Origin: Nemertoderma westbladi
Taxonomy: Eukaryota; Xenacoelomorpha; Nemertodermatida; Nemertodermatidae
DNA length: 64,000 bases
Assembly (NCBI GenBank): GCA_032718475.1
Contig: JAUCBJ010008258.1
Location: 45,074 to 109,073, forward strand
Reading direction: 5' to 3'
The translations under genes were made by a program, and so were the position numbers. Below, one piece after another: positions 1 through 10,700 of this stretch; within the stretch, counting starts at the first letter, position 1; each line of letters opens with the position of its first letter. The notes beneath the pieces were generated by a model. The model saw nothing but the letters and a program-made list of their open reading frames with translations, searched no databases and was not told where the DNA came from.

Positions 1-108
1 TACAATATTTATTTAGTTAGCCATGGCTGCGAATGTCTACTACTTTCAAATGTTATTGAACAACAACATTATGAGACAAATTCGGTTTAATTTTTTTCAC
101 ACATTAGC

Positions 109-165
109 GTAGACTAACTAAGACTCACTAGACTAGACTAGACTCACTAAAGCGTAGACAGTCTA
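109..165. repeat. short degenerate GACTA-type tandem repeat
   Basis: Repeats of actaga/gactcacta with two copies of gcgtagac at the ends. It lies just upstream of the piggyBac remnant. No gene is seen in positions 1-318. Confidence 0.5.
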
Positions 166-318
166 AATATATTAGAATCATATTTTGGTAACAATATCGT
201 GCAATCGTGATGTGGAGTTTGAAGAGAACGAAAGAATCAGAATCACTCACAGTGGAGTATTAGAGAAAGACTCTGCAATGCAATTATTATACCCAGTGGT
301 GACTCCGAAGATAGTGGA

Positions 319-2576
319 ATGGATTCCAACGATGAATCGACCTTCATAGGATTTGATGATGTTGAACGGACATTTATAGGGTATGGAGAGAGTGAATGTG
401 TCATTGACCCTGAGGACTTCGACTTTGAGCCTGCCAGGTTTCATAAGGAAATATCATCTTCAACTCAGTTCAATCTTAATGCATTAATGCAAATATTCAT
501 TGATGTAAAAGGAAAGCTCAACCAGTTAACCACAAATTCACAGGACCATCATTCCCTGATCCCCCAGTTGAGAGCCTATGTCCCATAGACTATTTTAAAA
601 CGTTTTTGATAATGATTTATTAGAACTAATTGTGGAAAACACAATGCAATACTCATTTCATAAAGGAATAACGAATTTTAAAACATCAAAAAGTGAGATT
701 GTACAGTTTTTACTGAATACTAGTTGTTATGCAGGTTATAAGTATGCCACAGTATCGGATGTATTGGTCACCCGAGATGAGATTTCTGCTGATTGCGGAC
801 GTCATGCTGGTTAATCAATTTGAGTTTCTTAAACGTTTTTTCCATCTGAATGATATCACCCTTGAACCACCGAGAGATAGTGAACAATGTGGCAAACTGT
901 ATAAAGTTCGACCCATGCTGGAATCAGTGAGAAGTAATTGTTTAAAAATAGTTCCCGAGGAGTATCAATATGTGTGGATGAGCAGATGATACCAACAAAG
1001 GCAAGATCAGCCTTGAAGCAATACATGCCTGACAAACCACACAAATGGGTATCAAAGTGTTTGCCCATGCCAGTGTAAGTGGCATTGTGCATGATTTTGA
1101 AGTTTAAACAGGGGCTAAGAAAAAGCCAAAGACTCCAGGAAGTAGAGAGTGGGGATGACAAGCGGCTGGGTCTGAATGAGGTAATTCGGGGTAATTCAAG
1201 AGGACGAGGTAATTCAAGACGACTGGGAAGTTACAAAGGGCACGGAGGGTCAATTGGTACAGGTTGTAGGTCTCAAAGGGGACTTGTTCAAATTTCGGAT
1301 GATAGTAGTGAAGTGGATGGGGACAGTATGGCTAAGGAAGGTGGAGTGGTTGGGGACAGTGGCAGTGGGGCTAAGGAAGGTGGCTTGGTTGCGGGCAGTG
1401 GCAGTGGGGCTAAGGAAGGTGGAGTGGTTGGGGACAGTGGCAGTGGGGCTAAGGAAGGTGGAGTAGTTGGGAACAGTGGCAGAGGGGCTACTAAGTGAGG
1501 TGGAATGGTTGGGGACAGTGGCAGTGGGGCTAAGGAAGGTGGAGTAGTTGGGGACAGTGGCAGAGGGGCTACTAAGGAATGTTGAATGGTTGGGGACAGT
1601 GGCAGTGGGGCTAAGGAAGGTGGAGGTGTTGTTGGTGGCAGTGGCAGTATGGCTGATGATTTTTATTTCGGCATTGGCCCAAATATTGTTGTGTCACTGG
1701 TGTCATCACTCAAACCGTATTGTGGATATAAGATGTTTTGTGATAATTATTTTACAACGCTAGAAATGTTTAGATATTTATCCACGAAAAGAATATGGAG
1801 CATGGGAACGCTAAAATGCTTTGAGGGGTAGGCAGCAAATTAAAAGACAAAAATGTGATGAAGGATATGGGGCGAGGTACATCAGACTACATAGTTGACG
1901 CAAACAGCAGTATCATTGTGGTTCGTTGGATGGGTAGTGTGGTAGTACAAATCGCGTCCACATACATTGGTCCAGAGATGGGTTCCATTGCAAAGCGTTG
2001 GTCTAAGCAGCAAATGAAACAAACATATTGAAATAGATCGCCCTCTCATGATTGAAGAAGAACAAGTTCATGGGTGGCATTGACCTTAGTGATATGCTTA
2101 TGGCACTCTATCGTATTCGCATTGGTACGAGGAAGTGGTACTTCCACATTATATTTTATTGTATAGGACTATCAATCGCAAATGGATGGATTCTCTACTG
2201 TCGCCATTTAGCTCCCACATTTTGCTCAAGACAACGAAACATGTCCCTTTAAAGGACTTTCAAATGGAGATAGGACGTGCGTTGATCCATGTGGGAAAAT
2301 TAAAATACACTGCAGATTTTATTGCAAAGCGTGGATGCCCATTTTAACTCAGCCCATGTGGGACTTCCACCTCCAAAGGTACTGATTACTAACATAAGAA
2401 GCCAATGCCAACAAAAGACCTATTCGGACATCTACCATCGTTTACAGAGGATCAACATCGTTGTTGATACTGTCCATCCGGCTATTCAAGATTGCAATGT
2501 ATCAAGTGTAACATTCATTTATGCTTGACAAAATCACCTAACTGTTTTTATTTGTTCCACATGCCTTTATAACTCT
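319..2576 (+). pseudogene. piggyBac transposase, decayed (DDE_Tnp_1_7 family)
   Basis: This is a broken piggyBac-type cut-and-paste transposase. The frames read in order as the family does. There is an acidic N-terminus from 319, then the start of the transposase domain (about 580-720). The segment FLKRFFHLNDI follows near 810, and DEQMIPTKARSALKQYMPDKP spans about 980-1040. CGYKMFCDNYFTTLEMFRYL lies around 1715-1780 and NKFMGGIDLSDMLMALYRIR at 2060-2125. The C-terminal Cys-rich finger (YCPSGYSRLQCIKCNIHLC) is at about 2470-2530. At least five frameshifts or stops interrupt it, including a TGA inside the finger, so it cannot be functional. A minisatellite sits in the middle of the catalytic region. 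The family is assigned with high confidence. The exact left end of the element was not found and may lie outside the window. Confidence 0.9.
1326..1655 (+). repeat. 39-42 bp minisatellite inside the piggyBac remnant, about 8 units
   Basis: Tandem units of the type GGGGCTAAGGAAGGTGGAGT followed by a GGGGACAGTGGCAGTG half. Most are 39 bp, some 42 bp. In frame they encode a 13-residue Gly/Ser/Lys repeat (AKEGGVVGDSGSG). The array falls between the strands expected before and after the second catalytic Asp of piggyBac transposases, where the family normally has a short linker. Confidence 0.85.
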
Positions 2577-2944
2577 AGAAAGTATGTCAAATATTCATGC
2601 TACGCAATGTATTATTTTATCAACTTGTTTTGTCATTAATTATTGATTAACGAAAATTACAACATTGCAATTCAATTTCATTTTTTTATCATAGTGTTGA
2701 TATATGCCCCTAATAGAACTACTAAAAGCGAAAAAATATTGCTCAAAAACTCGTTTTGTAGCTAATCCTAGAGTTTAACTTATATTTCAATGAACCCCTT
2801 TTGTTCATGACGTTGTTGTGGAACAACAAGTTTATAACTTCTAAACGCTTGAATATTTTTCTAAATTTTTGTTTTAACGATGATACTGGAGCCAAATGTA
2901 TGAAAAATCTTTATTCAAATATTTTTTATCTCCAAAAATAAAAT

Positions 2945-2963
2945 CCCATGAGGAAAGGGTTAA
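2945..2963 (+). mobile_element. right terminus of the piggyBac element with TTAA target site
   Basis: The sequence CCCATGAGGAAAGGG (2945-2959) is followed directly by TTAA (2960-2963). Read from outside inwards it is TTAACCCTTTCCTCATGGG, matching the piggyBac pattern of a TTAA target followed by a short terminal inverted repeat starting with CCCTTT. It lies about 390 bp after the transposase stop. The matching left terminus is not visible in the window. Confidence 0.7.
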
Positions 2964-3045
2964 GATCCACCAAGTGAAACGCATTAATAATGGAGAACTT
3001 TAGTTTCACTTTAATTCGCAATATGAAATCACTGGTGAGACCCCT

Positions 3046-3306
3046 ATGTATATTGATAGGCGGAGGAAGTCTACAGACTACAGTCTAAACAAACAAGTCG
3101 TCTCGGAGGTTTATCTCAATCACTATCCAGGGCCACCGATAAATCCGATTACACATTCCGATTCTGATGAACTTTCGAGTGAATTGTCAGCTCCTGGTGT
3201 AAATGCGGATGCCATAATTGGCCCTTCAGGGTCTCGACCGGTTAGATATCCCCTGAAAGTGGATATATCATTATTAGCTTCACAGACTTTCAGTGTATTG
3301 GCGTAG
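3046..3306 (+). CDS. unrecognised 86-codon ORF
   Basis: An open frame of 86 codons just outside the piggyBac right end, with a Ser/Asp/Glu-rich middle and no recognisable domain. A 63-codon ORF in another frame (3342-3533) follows. Neither has a splice context or homology I can name, and both could be chance ORFs. The stretch from 2964 to 4490 otherwise holds AT-rich DNA with no feature I can support. Confidence 0.15.
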   Translation: MYIDRRRKSTDYSLNKQVVSEVYLNHYPGPPINPITHSDSDELSSELSAPGVNADAIIGPSGSRPVRYPLKVDISLLASQTFSVLA

Positions 3307-4499
3307 TACTGGAACGTGAATCAAGTGATTCAAATCATAAGATGGTCAAAGTAAAGTTCATGCGGAAAACTATAACTTTCTCTGGTAACATTGTATTCAA
3401 ATGGCTGGATAATATAGATATATATGTGGTCAAAGAACTATCTGTTTCTGGACTACTTCCAGCACCCGGTATGTCTGGAAGAGGAACTTATAAATTCAAT
3501 ACCGATTTGTCCATGTATGATAATGTCAAATAAAACTCTTTACTGTAATAATTGTTTCATTACTTCATTATTAATTTGTATTTGGTCTGTAATTGTATCT
3601 GTATTTGTCTGAACATCATTTTAGATACAGATATTTGATTAAAAAAAATTCCATCCCTGACTTTTCCAAGTAATATTTTTCGTTTCTTGTTCTTTGATTT
3701 GGGTCTATGAATGAAAAAAAAATGGAAACGGTAGCTGACATATATAGGTTGAGTCTATAGTTGACATATACAGTATAGGTTGAGTCTACGAAATTTTCAA
3801 GGACATGTGTTGAAACCCCATAAATATTAAACAAACACTTTTATGTTCTGGAAAGCTCCAAAAATATGTTTCCATCTCTGACAGAAGCAAAAACACAAAT
3901 AATAGTGTCAAAAATTAACATTATTAAATTTTTTTTTGTTTCATGATGTGACCTATCACAAGGACCATTTATATAATCTGGAAAATAATCGTTTATTTTT
4001 GTGATGTTTTTTATTTAATGACCTTAATTCGGTATCAAAATTCAGTCCCTGACAAAATTAATAAAAAATAATCACCAAATCATCATGCATATTAATTGTA
4101 CCTTTTTTTTAAAACATGCAAAGTCTTTCCTTCTCTAAATTAAAATTAAAATTAATTTTGTTGTTCATTAAAAATAGTACCCTCTAGCTATCTAATGACA
4201 CCATAATTATTGAAAATCATTATTATGAAGCTGCACAAATCAAAATACAAAAAATATCAAATTTTATGGTTAAAATCAATAATAGGCCTACGTATTAAGT
4301 GTGGTACAAGTACCAAAACCAAACGTTTCACAGTTTTGCTTTGCTTATGAATTAGTTCAAGTTTCCATCCAAAATCAATATCTATCGTTCACAGGGCCTA
4401 AGCATTTTTACTAATTAGGAAAATTTAAATGTGACCAAAGGAGATAGCTTCAAAACAACACAGAAATTTCACCGGTTACATCGCGCTTTGCCAACTGTT

Positions 4500-4640
4500 G
4501 CGTTTCGGCAACAGTGGTAATTCGGCAAAAAGTTTTGTTTCTGCAAAAAAGATGCTTTCATCAAAAAAGTCGCGATTCGGAAAAAAGTTACAATTCGGCA
4601 AAAAAAGTTTCATTTCGGCAAAAAGTTGGTTTCCGGCACA
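4500..4640 (+). repeat. degenerate tandem repeat (TTCGGCAAAAAGTT type)
   Basis: Six or so imperfect units containing TTCGGCAAAAAGTT or a close variant, spaced about 20-27 bp apart. The block is bounded by ordinary AT-rich sequence. Confidence 0.6.
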
Positions 4641-5364
4641 AGAAAAATGTAAGTGACGAGGTGTTAGATCATGGTTGAATTCAATAATTAAAATTGTAGT
4701 CTATAAGTTGTAAAATTAAGCAAGTTACTGAAGATACAGAAATATTATAAATTAATTATTTAAGTTCAATAATAACTGGGATTTGAATGCTACAAAAGCA
4801 CTGTAATTGCTCCTCTTTATTTATTAGCTTTTTCATTCACTCAATGATGATACAATGCTCACACACACTATAATTATGGTATTATTACAACTACACAGTA
4901 TAATAATCATATGACAAGATGTCCTCTACCGGTACCTGTAGCACTGTATGTGTACTACTTAAAATGGGTATGTAGTGTTATAGTTTTAGGATAATTTAAT
5001 TGTTCAGCTATTAAGTGGTCTATTCTACTTATAATTCGAATAATATATGATTGTCCTTGTCTCCGGCCTCTCCAGCTAGATTGTGCTGAGGCTGGTGGAA
5101 GGGTGGAGCTGGAGCCACAGCAGGTGGTATCGGGAGGAGCAGTTGCCCGGGTGGCATTACGAACCAATCTTGGTCTCTGAGTGGTGGGTAACCTCAACAG
5201 CAGCTTGCGGTTGACCATGACCATTTCCTGCTGGTAGGTGCTGGGCCAGTTGGTGGTCGACACAGAGGCAAAAGGCCATGTGGTCCAGGTAGTGTACATT
5301 TATTATATGGTCTGGCAGAAGTACCATCAGATTCGAACAGAATACAACATAAATTTGAGGTCCG

Positions 5365-5445
5365 ATTATTTAGAACAGCAGTACATGTAGTACCAGTACT
5401 CCAGTGCTGGGCTCTAACTGCTGAGTACACCAAATCTTCAAATTG
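5365..5445 (+). pseudogene. internally deleted fragment of the (TAG)n-tailed RTE-like LINE
   Basis: This stretch matches the LINE copy at 5770-5862, beginning with aggtccgattatttagaacagcag and ending in the segment for CWALTAE...TKS. A deletion removes the residues around YGSP. It is a separate, more decayed fragment of the same family lying 220 bp upstream of the main copy. Confidence 0.6.
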
Positions 5446-5582
5446 CACTGGATGTCATTGGTGAAATACCTCATCTGAAGGCAACTCTAATGCAGCATCC
5501 AGATTGCTGTGAGTCTGTAAATTACAGATACATTCATCCATCACTGTCTATTAGGGCTCGATCGAAGTTCCAGCTCTGGCTC

Positions 5583-6263
5583 AGGCTGGAGTTTCATACA
5601 TCCGAGCCGGGGCAAGATACATAAGGGAAAGGCATGGGCAGCCTTGAATAGGCTTTCCAGGATTTGGGCTGGAGTTTCATACATCCGAGCCGGGGCAAGA
5701 TACGTAAGGGAAAGACATGGGCAGCCTTGAATAGGCTTTCCAGGATTTGGAAGTCACCAAGAATTAATCGGAAACTTAAGGTCCGGTTATTTAGAGCAGC
5801 AGTAGTTCCAGTACTCCTCTATGGGAGTCCATGCTGGGCTCTAACTGCTGAGGACACCAAATCTTTGGACGGCACATTCACAAGAATGCTACGCCGGGTT
5901 CATTGTGTCAAGTTCAATGCACACATCTCCAACCAGACACTATATAGCATTGGAAGTGTCTCATTGGTTCCCCCAAGCTTGACACTAGAACAAAATCGCC
6001 TCCGCTTTGCAGGACATTGCTTTCGCCGTGAGGACCATCCAGTGCATAATCTTGTACTTTGGCAGCCTCATGGAGTGAATAAGCATGGTGGCTTTCTTGA
6101 GACGCATCTTAAAGGACACTGGCCTTGAAGATGCGGATGATCTAGCAAATGTCATGGGTGATAGGGAGTTGTGGCGGTGCAATTTTGTCGATAAGCCGGC
6201 ACAGCATTCTTAAAAATGCAGCTGCAATGCAGCATGCCGATCCTAGTAGTAGTAGTAGTAGTA
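5583..6263 (+). pseudogene. 3' end of RTE-like LINE (RT C-terminus) with (TAG)n tail
   Basis: The 154-codon frame 5664-6128 encodes the C-terminal part of a non-LTR reverse transcriptase ORF. Key strings are RLFRAAVVPVLLYGSPCWAL, RMLRRVHCVKFNAHISN and RLRFAGHCFRREDHP, then a frameshift near 6090. The YG..CW and R.L.F.GH.....D...L..WQP patterns are typical of RTE-like endonuclease-reverse transcriptases. The copy is 5'-truncated and ends with a TAG trinucleotide tail at 6244-6263. The same 3' end recurs at 30528-31099 (+), 31344-31510 (-) and 50181-50247 (-). The clade is inferred from motifs; RTE-X or a related clade is possible. Confidence 0.8.
5585..5750 (+). repeat. 83-bp tandem duplication at the 5' edge of the LINE fragment
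   Basis: Unit 1 is 5585-5667 and unit 2 is 5668-5750. They are nearly identical, differing for example in acataaggg versus acgtaaggg. The duplication lies within LINE-derived sequence. Confidence 0.85.
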
Positions 6264-6417
6264 AGATAAGAAATCACCGTAATTCTAAACCACCAAATAT
6301 TTATTTTCTTTTCCACTCTTCACAGCTCTATATACCTTCACTTTAGCAGTACCACCGATCGATGTAATTGCGACCTGGGCAAATCACCGTTATTTGGGAA
6401 AATTTTTATTATTTGAA

Positions 6418-6671
6418 TGGGCGAATCTTTTAGGCTCGTTAAGCCAAGGAATGCCTGTTCACCACCATGGGTGATCTTCCACAGTAAACCCTTCCACTCT
6501 GTTTCCCAAGTTGCCTTGGTTCCCATTTATCGACCACTAAAGGATGAAAGCCGGGGTTGGGGTAGGCTGCAGCATTTAAAGCACTGTGCCCAAACAGTGC
6601 TGCCCCATCTAGGGATCGAACCAGGGCTCCCTAATCGGAAGCAGAGTAATGTCACCACTAGACCAAGCTGC
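6418..6671 (-). mobile_element. complete tRNA-derived SINE with target-site duplication
   Basis: Read on the minus strand the element begins GCAGCTTGGTCTAGTGGTGA. It carries a Pol III box A (TGGTCTAGTGG, 6655-6665) and box B (GGTTCGATCCC, 6612-6622), the spacing of a tRNA head. A tRNA-unrelated body follows, ending near 6418. Flanking 15-bp direct repeats, TTTTTATTATTTGAA (6403-6417) and TTTTTATTATTTTAA (6672-6686), form a target-site duplication with one or two mismatches. A 5'-truncated second copy at 41543-41626 confirms it is a dispersed family. It has no coding capacity and depends on a LINE for movement. Confidence 0.88.
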
Positions 6672-7067
6672 TTTTTATTATTTTAAATATTAAAGATTTT
6701 CAACTGGAGTAGTGTATTTTATTATTTTTTTTGGTGTAGACCGAATTTTTTCAAAATTTAACTATTGCAGACTTTAAACTAAATATTATCGTTATCCTGG
6801 GATAACAGACCATATACAACAATAAAGGGCTGTTGGTTGAAAGTCATCTTAGAATTCATCCTCGTCTTTAGGATTCCCCAGCTAAGTGTCGGTGTTCATC
6901 CTATCGGTTATATATTGAAGATGGTAGGTGGGTTAATATGAAGCGAGAGGAACGACTTTTTCACAATTTGCGTATGCGATATTTACCACACAGGCACAGT
7001 ATGTACTGTGAAATATTTAGTACCAGGTAAATAACTGGGAGCAAATCTTGGGATAGGAGTAGCGCCC

Positions 7068-7191
7068 ACCCCTACCCTCGGGTAGAAGCTATTGAAAGAG
7101 GAGCCTTTGGGTCACCTCCGCCTTGGCCGACCTTCGGGTAGCAGCTATCAAAAGAGGAGCCTTCGGGTTGCCTCCAGCCTCGGTCGACTGT
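7068..7191. repeat. two-unit imperfect tandem repeat, about 60 bp
   Basis: Two copies of a C/G-rich unit containing TCGGGTAGaAGCTAT..AAAGAGGAGCC and a cctccgcctt/cctccagcct segment. The spacing is about 60 bp, and the block is embedded in AT-rich DNA 3' of the GPCR gene. Confidence 0.7.
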
Positions 7192-7590
7192 TTACTTTGT
7201 GAATGATTTGGATAATTTGGTTACGGTTTGCATAGTTAGCAGTTGGCATTTCTTTGGTTTGAAGAGCGTTGGTTCTAAAAATCAAGATTACAGAAGGGTT
7301 GAATATAACCAAAACAATAAACGAATTAGTTTTTGTTGGCCTACTAATACTACCTACTTACTACCTACTTGCCTACTAATATATAAATAAGCTGAAAATT
7401 TACCATAGCAGTTCCAAAAAAACATCCCCATTTTGGTTGTATAAATTGCTGCTTTCATTTGGAAAATTAATACAATAATTCTGCCACTGCAGTGCTACAC
7501 AATACACGTCCAATAATGGTGGGAGATAAAAATACTCTGGTTCCAGTCAAACTCCCACAATTTTTGTTCTACTCTGGCTCCAGCAACAAG

Positions 7591-7716
7591 CTATATACGG
7601 TGGCAACTGTTTATCTCTAATATCGAAATTCCCTCATGGTGATCAGCATGATTGAAATATTTGATATGTTGAGTGTCCTCTATCATGCTGGTGGAGTTTG
7701 ATTGAGTTCGTGAATG
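7591..7716 (-). CDS. candidate GPCR last exon: cytoplasmic tail
   Basis: A phase-0 acceptor (tatctctacag) opens 41 codons and a TAG stop. The product begins HSRTQSNSTSMIEDTQ, a Ser/Thr-rich stretch typical of a receptor tail, and ends in SCHRI. Direct splicing from exon 6 would be out of phase, so a TM7 exon must lie between or be missing. The assignment is inferred from position and composition. Confidence 0.4.
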   Translation of the reverse strand, partial: HSRTQSNSTSMIEDTQHIKYFNHADHHEGISILEINSCHRI

Positions 7717-10700
7717 CTGTAGAGATAGGATGTTTTAATGAGTTATATTATGAACGCCCACAGTATCATCCATCATCATATATCAATGCCAAATAAAATA
7801 TATTATGCAACAAAACATTTAATGCACAACATAATTTGAAAATCATGAAAGTCACAGGTTCTGTTTACTACTGTATATTATCATTATTGATCTAATTATA
7901 ATTAACATAAAACTGCTATATTGCGCACTATAATCCGTTCAGACACTGCTGAAAAAACTGATTGTCCTGTGAATCTAAAATTAAAGGGATCCTACTAAAT
8001 TATCTTAGGTTCGATAATTTAGCATGAAGCATTCTGGGTTAGTACTTACTTGCTGATTGCTGAAAACTTATATAATAATATAATAACCATAAGTATATGC
8101 TATAATAACTTTACTATCTTACCTCCTGGCAAAACAAAGTAATTTGGTATGTAGATTTTAAGATACGTAAATATGATATATCCAGGTAAACTGAAGATGA
8201 TAAATGCCAAGCTCGTGTAGAGTAACATAATAGTTAACTGCCTTTCTCGAATCTGAATAATATTATGGCAATTAGTGTATTAGATAAGTTATATATGCAT
8301 ATTGTATTATACAAAGTAAATAATGAATAATAATACTGCTTAAATTGCCCAACAAAGTATCAATTTAAAACATTTTTTGTGGGAATCGAACCTACAAGTG
8401 TGAACTCAATGCAACCACTACACCATGGCAATTATATGAGAGCATAGGAAAATTATATCAACGATTTATTATTGTGGGGTTCTTGAAATATATTCCAACA
8501 TTTAAATAATGTAATTATTTATGACACTAGAATAATAGATAGATCTAGTTTAATAGCACATTATAGTACACCTTAATACAACAACCATTGTTAGGGGGTC
8601 GGAGCCCCCCCCCCCCCCCCCTAATTTTTTTCAAATTTCAATAAAATGCTAAGAAATTTGGTATGATGATAGATCGACACCTTTTCTTACTGGTGGCCTG
8701 GCCGGATTTTTTAATTTATGAGCTATTTCGATACAACAAGCCGTTTAAAACACATGCCAAGTCCCAGCGCAATCCCTCCGCCCGTTTTGGAGGAGTTCGA
8801 ACACAGTTTATAGGTATAGATAATCGAAGTCTTATTCTCAGTCGCAGTAAATTTAGCTTTAAAAAAATTGAGCATCAGTTTGTGCCAAATTCGGTCCAGC
8901 CAAAAAAAAAAAAATTCAACATTAAAAATGTTTTTGATGTTGTTCTAATCTATTATTGAGAATGATTGTGCCAATTAGCGAGAATTAGGAAGATGTTATT
9001 AGTTTTTGTTATAAATACGGCCCCAGGTGTCAAGAGGATACAAAGGGAGAAGACCCAAAGGAACCTAATAACTTTCGCATGGCTGTGTTCATAAAATGAC
9101 AAATAAGCGTCATTACCTACAATTAAACGACTCATCCATTATAATGTTATATTTTTCTCAGCTGTATTCAATTATATTAAATATTTATACTACTAACTTT
9201 TTGCACAACTAAATAAATAATAATATATATTAGATAATCACCTTTCTAATATTTGACTTATTAATTTCGATTGGTCCCTTCTTCAGAATTTTGGCAGCAG
9301 TTGCAACATTGAGTGGCACTATTAAAATACTTGGTAGTAGGAAACTGACAGTACATTGTGTATAATGGAGAAGCATCTAAAAGATAAAGAGCTAGATCTC
9401 ATATATAATATAGGTTATTCCGATAAATATTAGACGCCACTAGTCATATAAGAATGCATTGTGCCAAAAGCAGACAAACATTATAAATTTAAAATTATCT
9501 CATTAGATCACGATTTTCCATGATACTACTTTTCAATGTAGGAGGATAAGCAATTGTTATTTTTAAAAAAAATAGGTGCACTAGTAATGTTTTGTTTTTA
9601 TTTTTAAAATTGTTATTTATAAGTTTTGATATTATGTAGTGTCTGTTTTGATATTATGTAGTGTATATAGTGATATATCTGTTGCCTTACATCTCTCTGG
9701 AGGTCGTAGGTTCGATCCCTACATGGGGGCCAGGCTAGGAAATTTTTATTTCGACATGAATGCCAATGGCTTACTCACCATGGTATATCTTTATCTGCAT
9801 CCTTAAATGGTAGCTAAATGAGTACCAGTTTGCTTTGGGGATTGTAGTTCTGGGGGGATCGCACTTGAAATAAGTTGTTGGACTGGGTGTAATTATAACT
9901 TTTCTGCGCCTGAAGTCATGGCCCAAAACGATGCAAAAACACATTTGCTCAATAGACTCAAATAATAAATAATAGACAAAGTTGACTGCAAGCAATCAGC
10001 TTTATTTTATCAATGTAATAATGAGGCTTATTTATTTGTATTTTCGCAGTTTTATATTAATTATTGTTCACCCTAGATTTTTATAAGATGTTTTTATCAT
10101 TTTTTTGGTTTTGCAACAAAACTACTGCCACCAACGTCTACATTGCTGTATTTGTAATCCATACAACAAAAAATTATTTAAAGTTAGTTAGTACATTACC
10201 TGATATTTTATTGCGATTTCAGTAGCAATGCAAGATCTCCCTTCGTATAGTGCACCTTCTATCTCGTAGTAATTTGCAACTGATCCTCGCATAAATATGT
10301 ATGGAATTGCCATCCCAAAAGCAACTAATGCTATCAGTGCTATTACCTATAATGGATCAAATATCCATATAATATAGCTAATATAGCTAGTATATAGCTA
10401 GCTATATACTAGTTAACGATTAAAGATTATTAGTTAAAACGTCGCTTTTCAACTGAGTCGAAAGGGCTATTGAAACTTTTATACACAATGGAACTGACTT
10501 TATATAAAAAGTGATACAGTATAGTATAGTTATTCTAATAGTTGCAATTATAGAATAGCAGTCACAGGATGATAAACTCTTCCTACACTGATTGACCTGC
10601 TCCTTCCATATAAAAACTTACCATAAATGGTCGTTTCTTTATCAACATGTTCGTATATATCATTGGATGATAGACACAAACAAATCTTTCTACACTGAGT

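Noticed and set aside
8037-8077. Possible TM7 segment reading NPECFMLNYRT on the minus strand
   Set aside because: A stop lies about seven codons upstream, it is out of phase with exon 6, and it is too short for a transmembrane helix. The NP match is taken as coincidence.
8605-8621. CRISPR-like or regulatory meaning of the poly-C tracts
   Set aside because: Plain homopolymers with no repeat-spacer structure. Not functional as far as can be seen.
8663-8959. 98-codon plus-strand ORF
   Set aside because: It lies in an intron of the GPCR on the other strand, has no recognisable domain, and contains A-rich and low-complexity stretches. Probably chance.
9709-9719. Intact tRNA gene at the box B
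   Set aside because: No acceptor stem or proper box A could be found, so it is annotated as a SINE relic rather than a tRNA gene.
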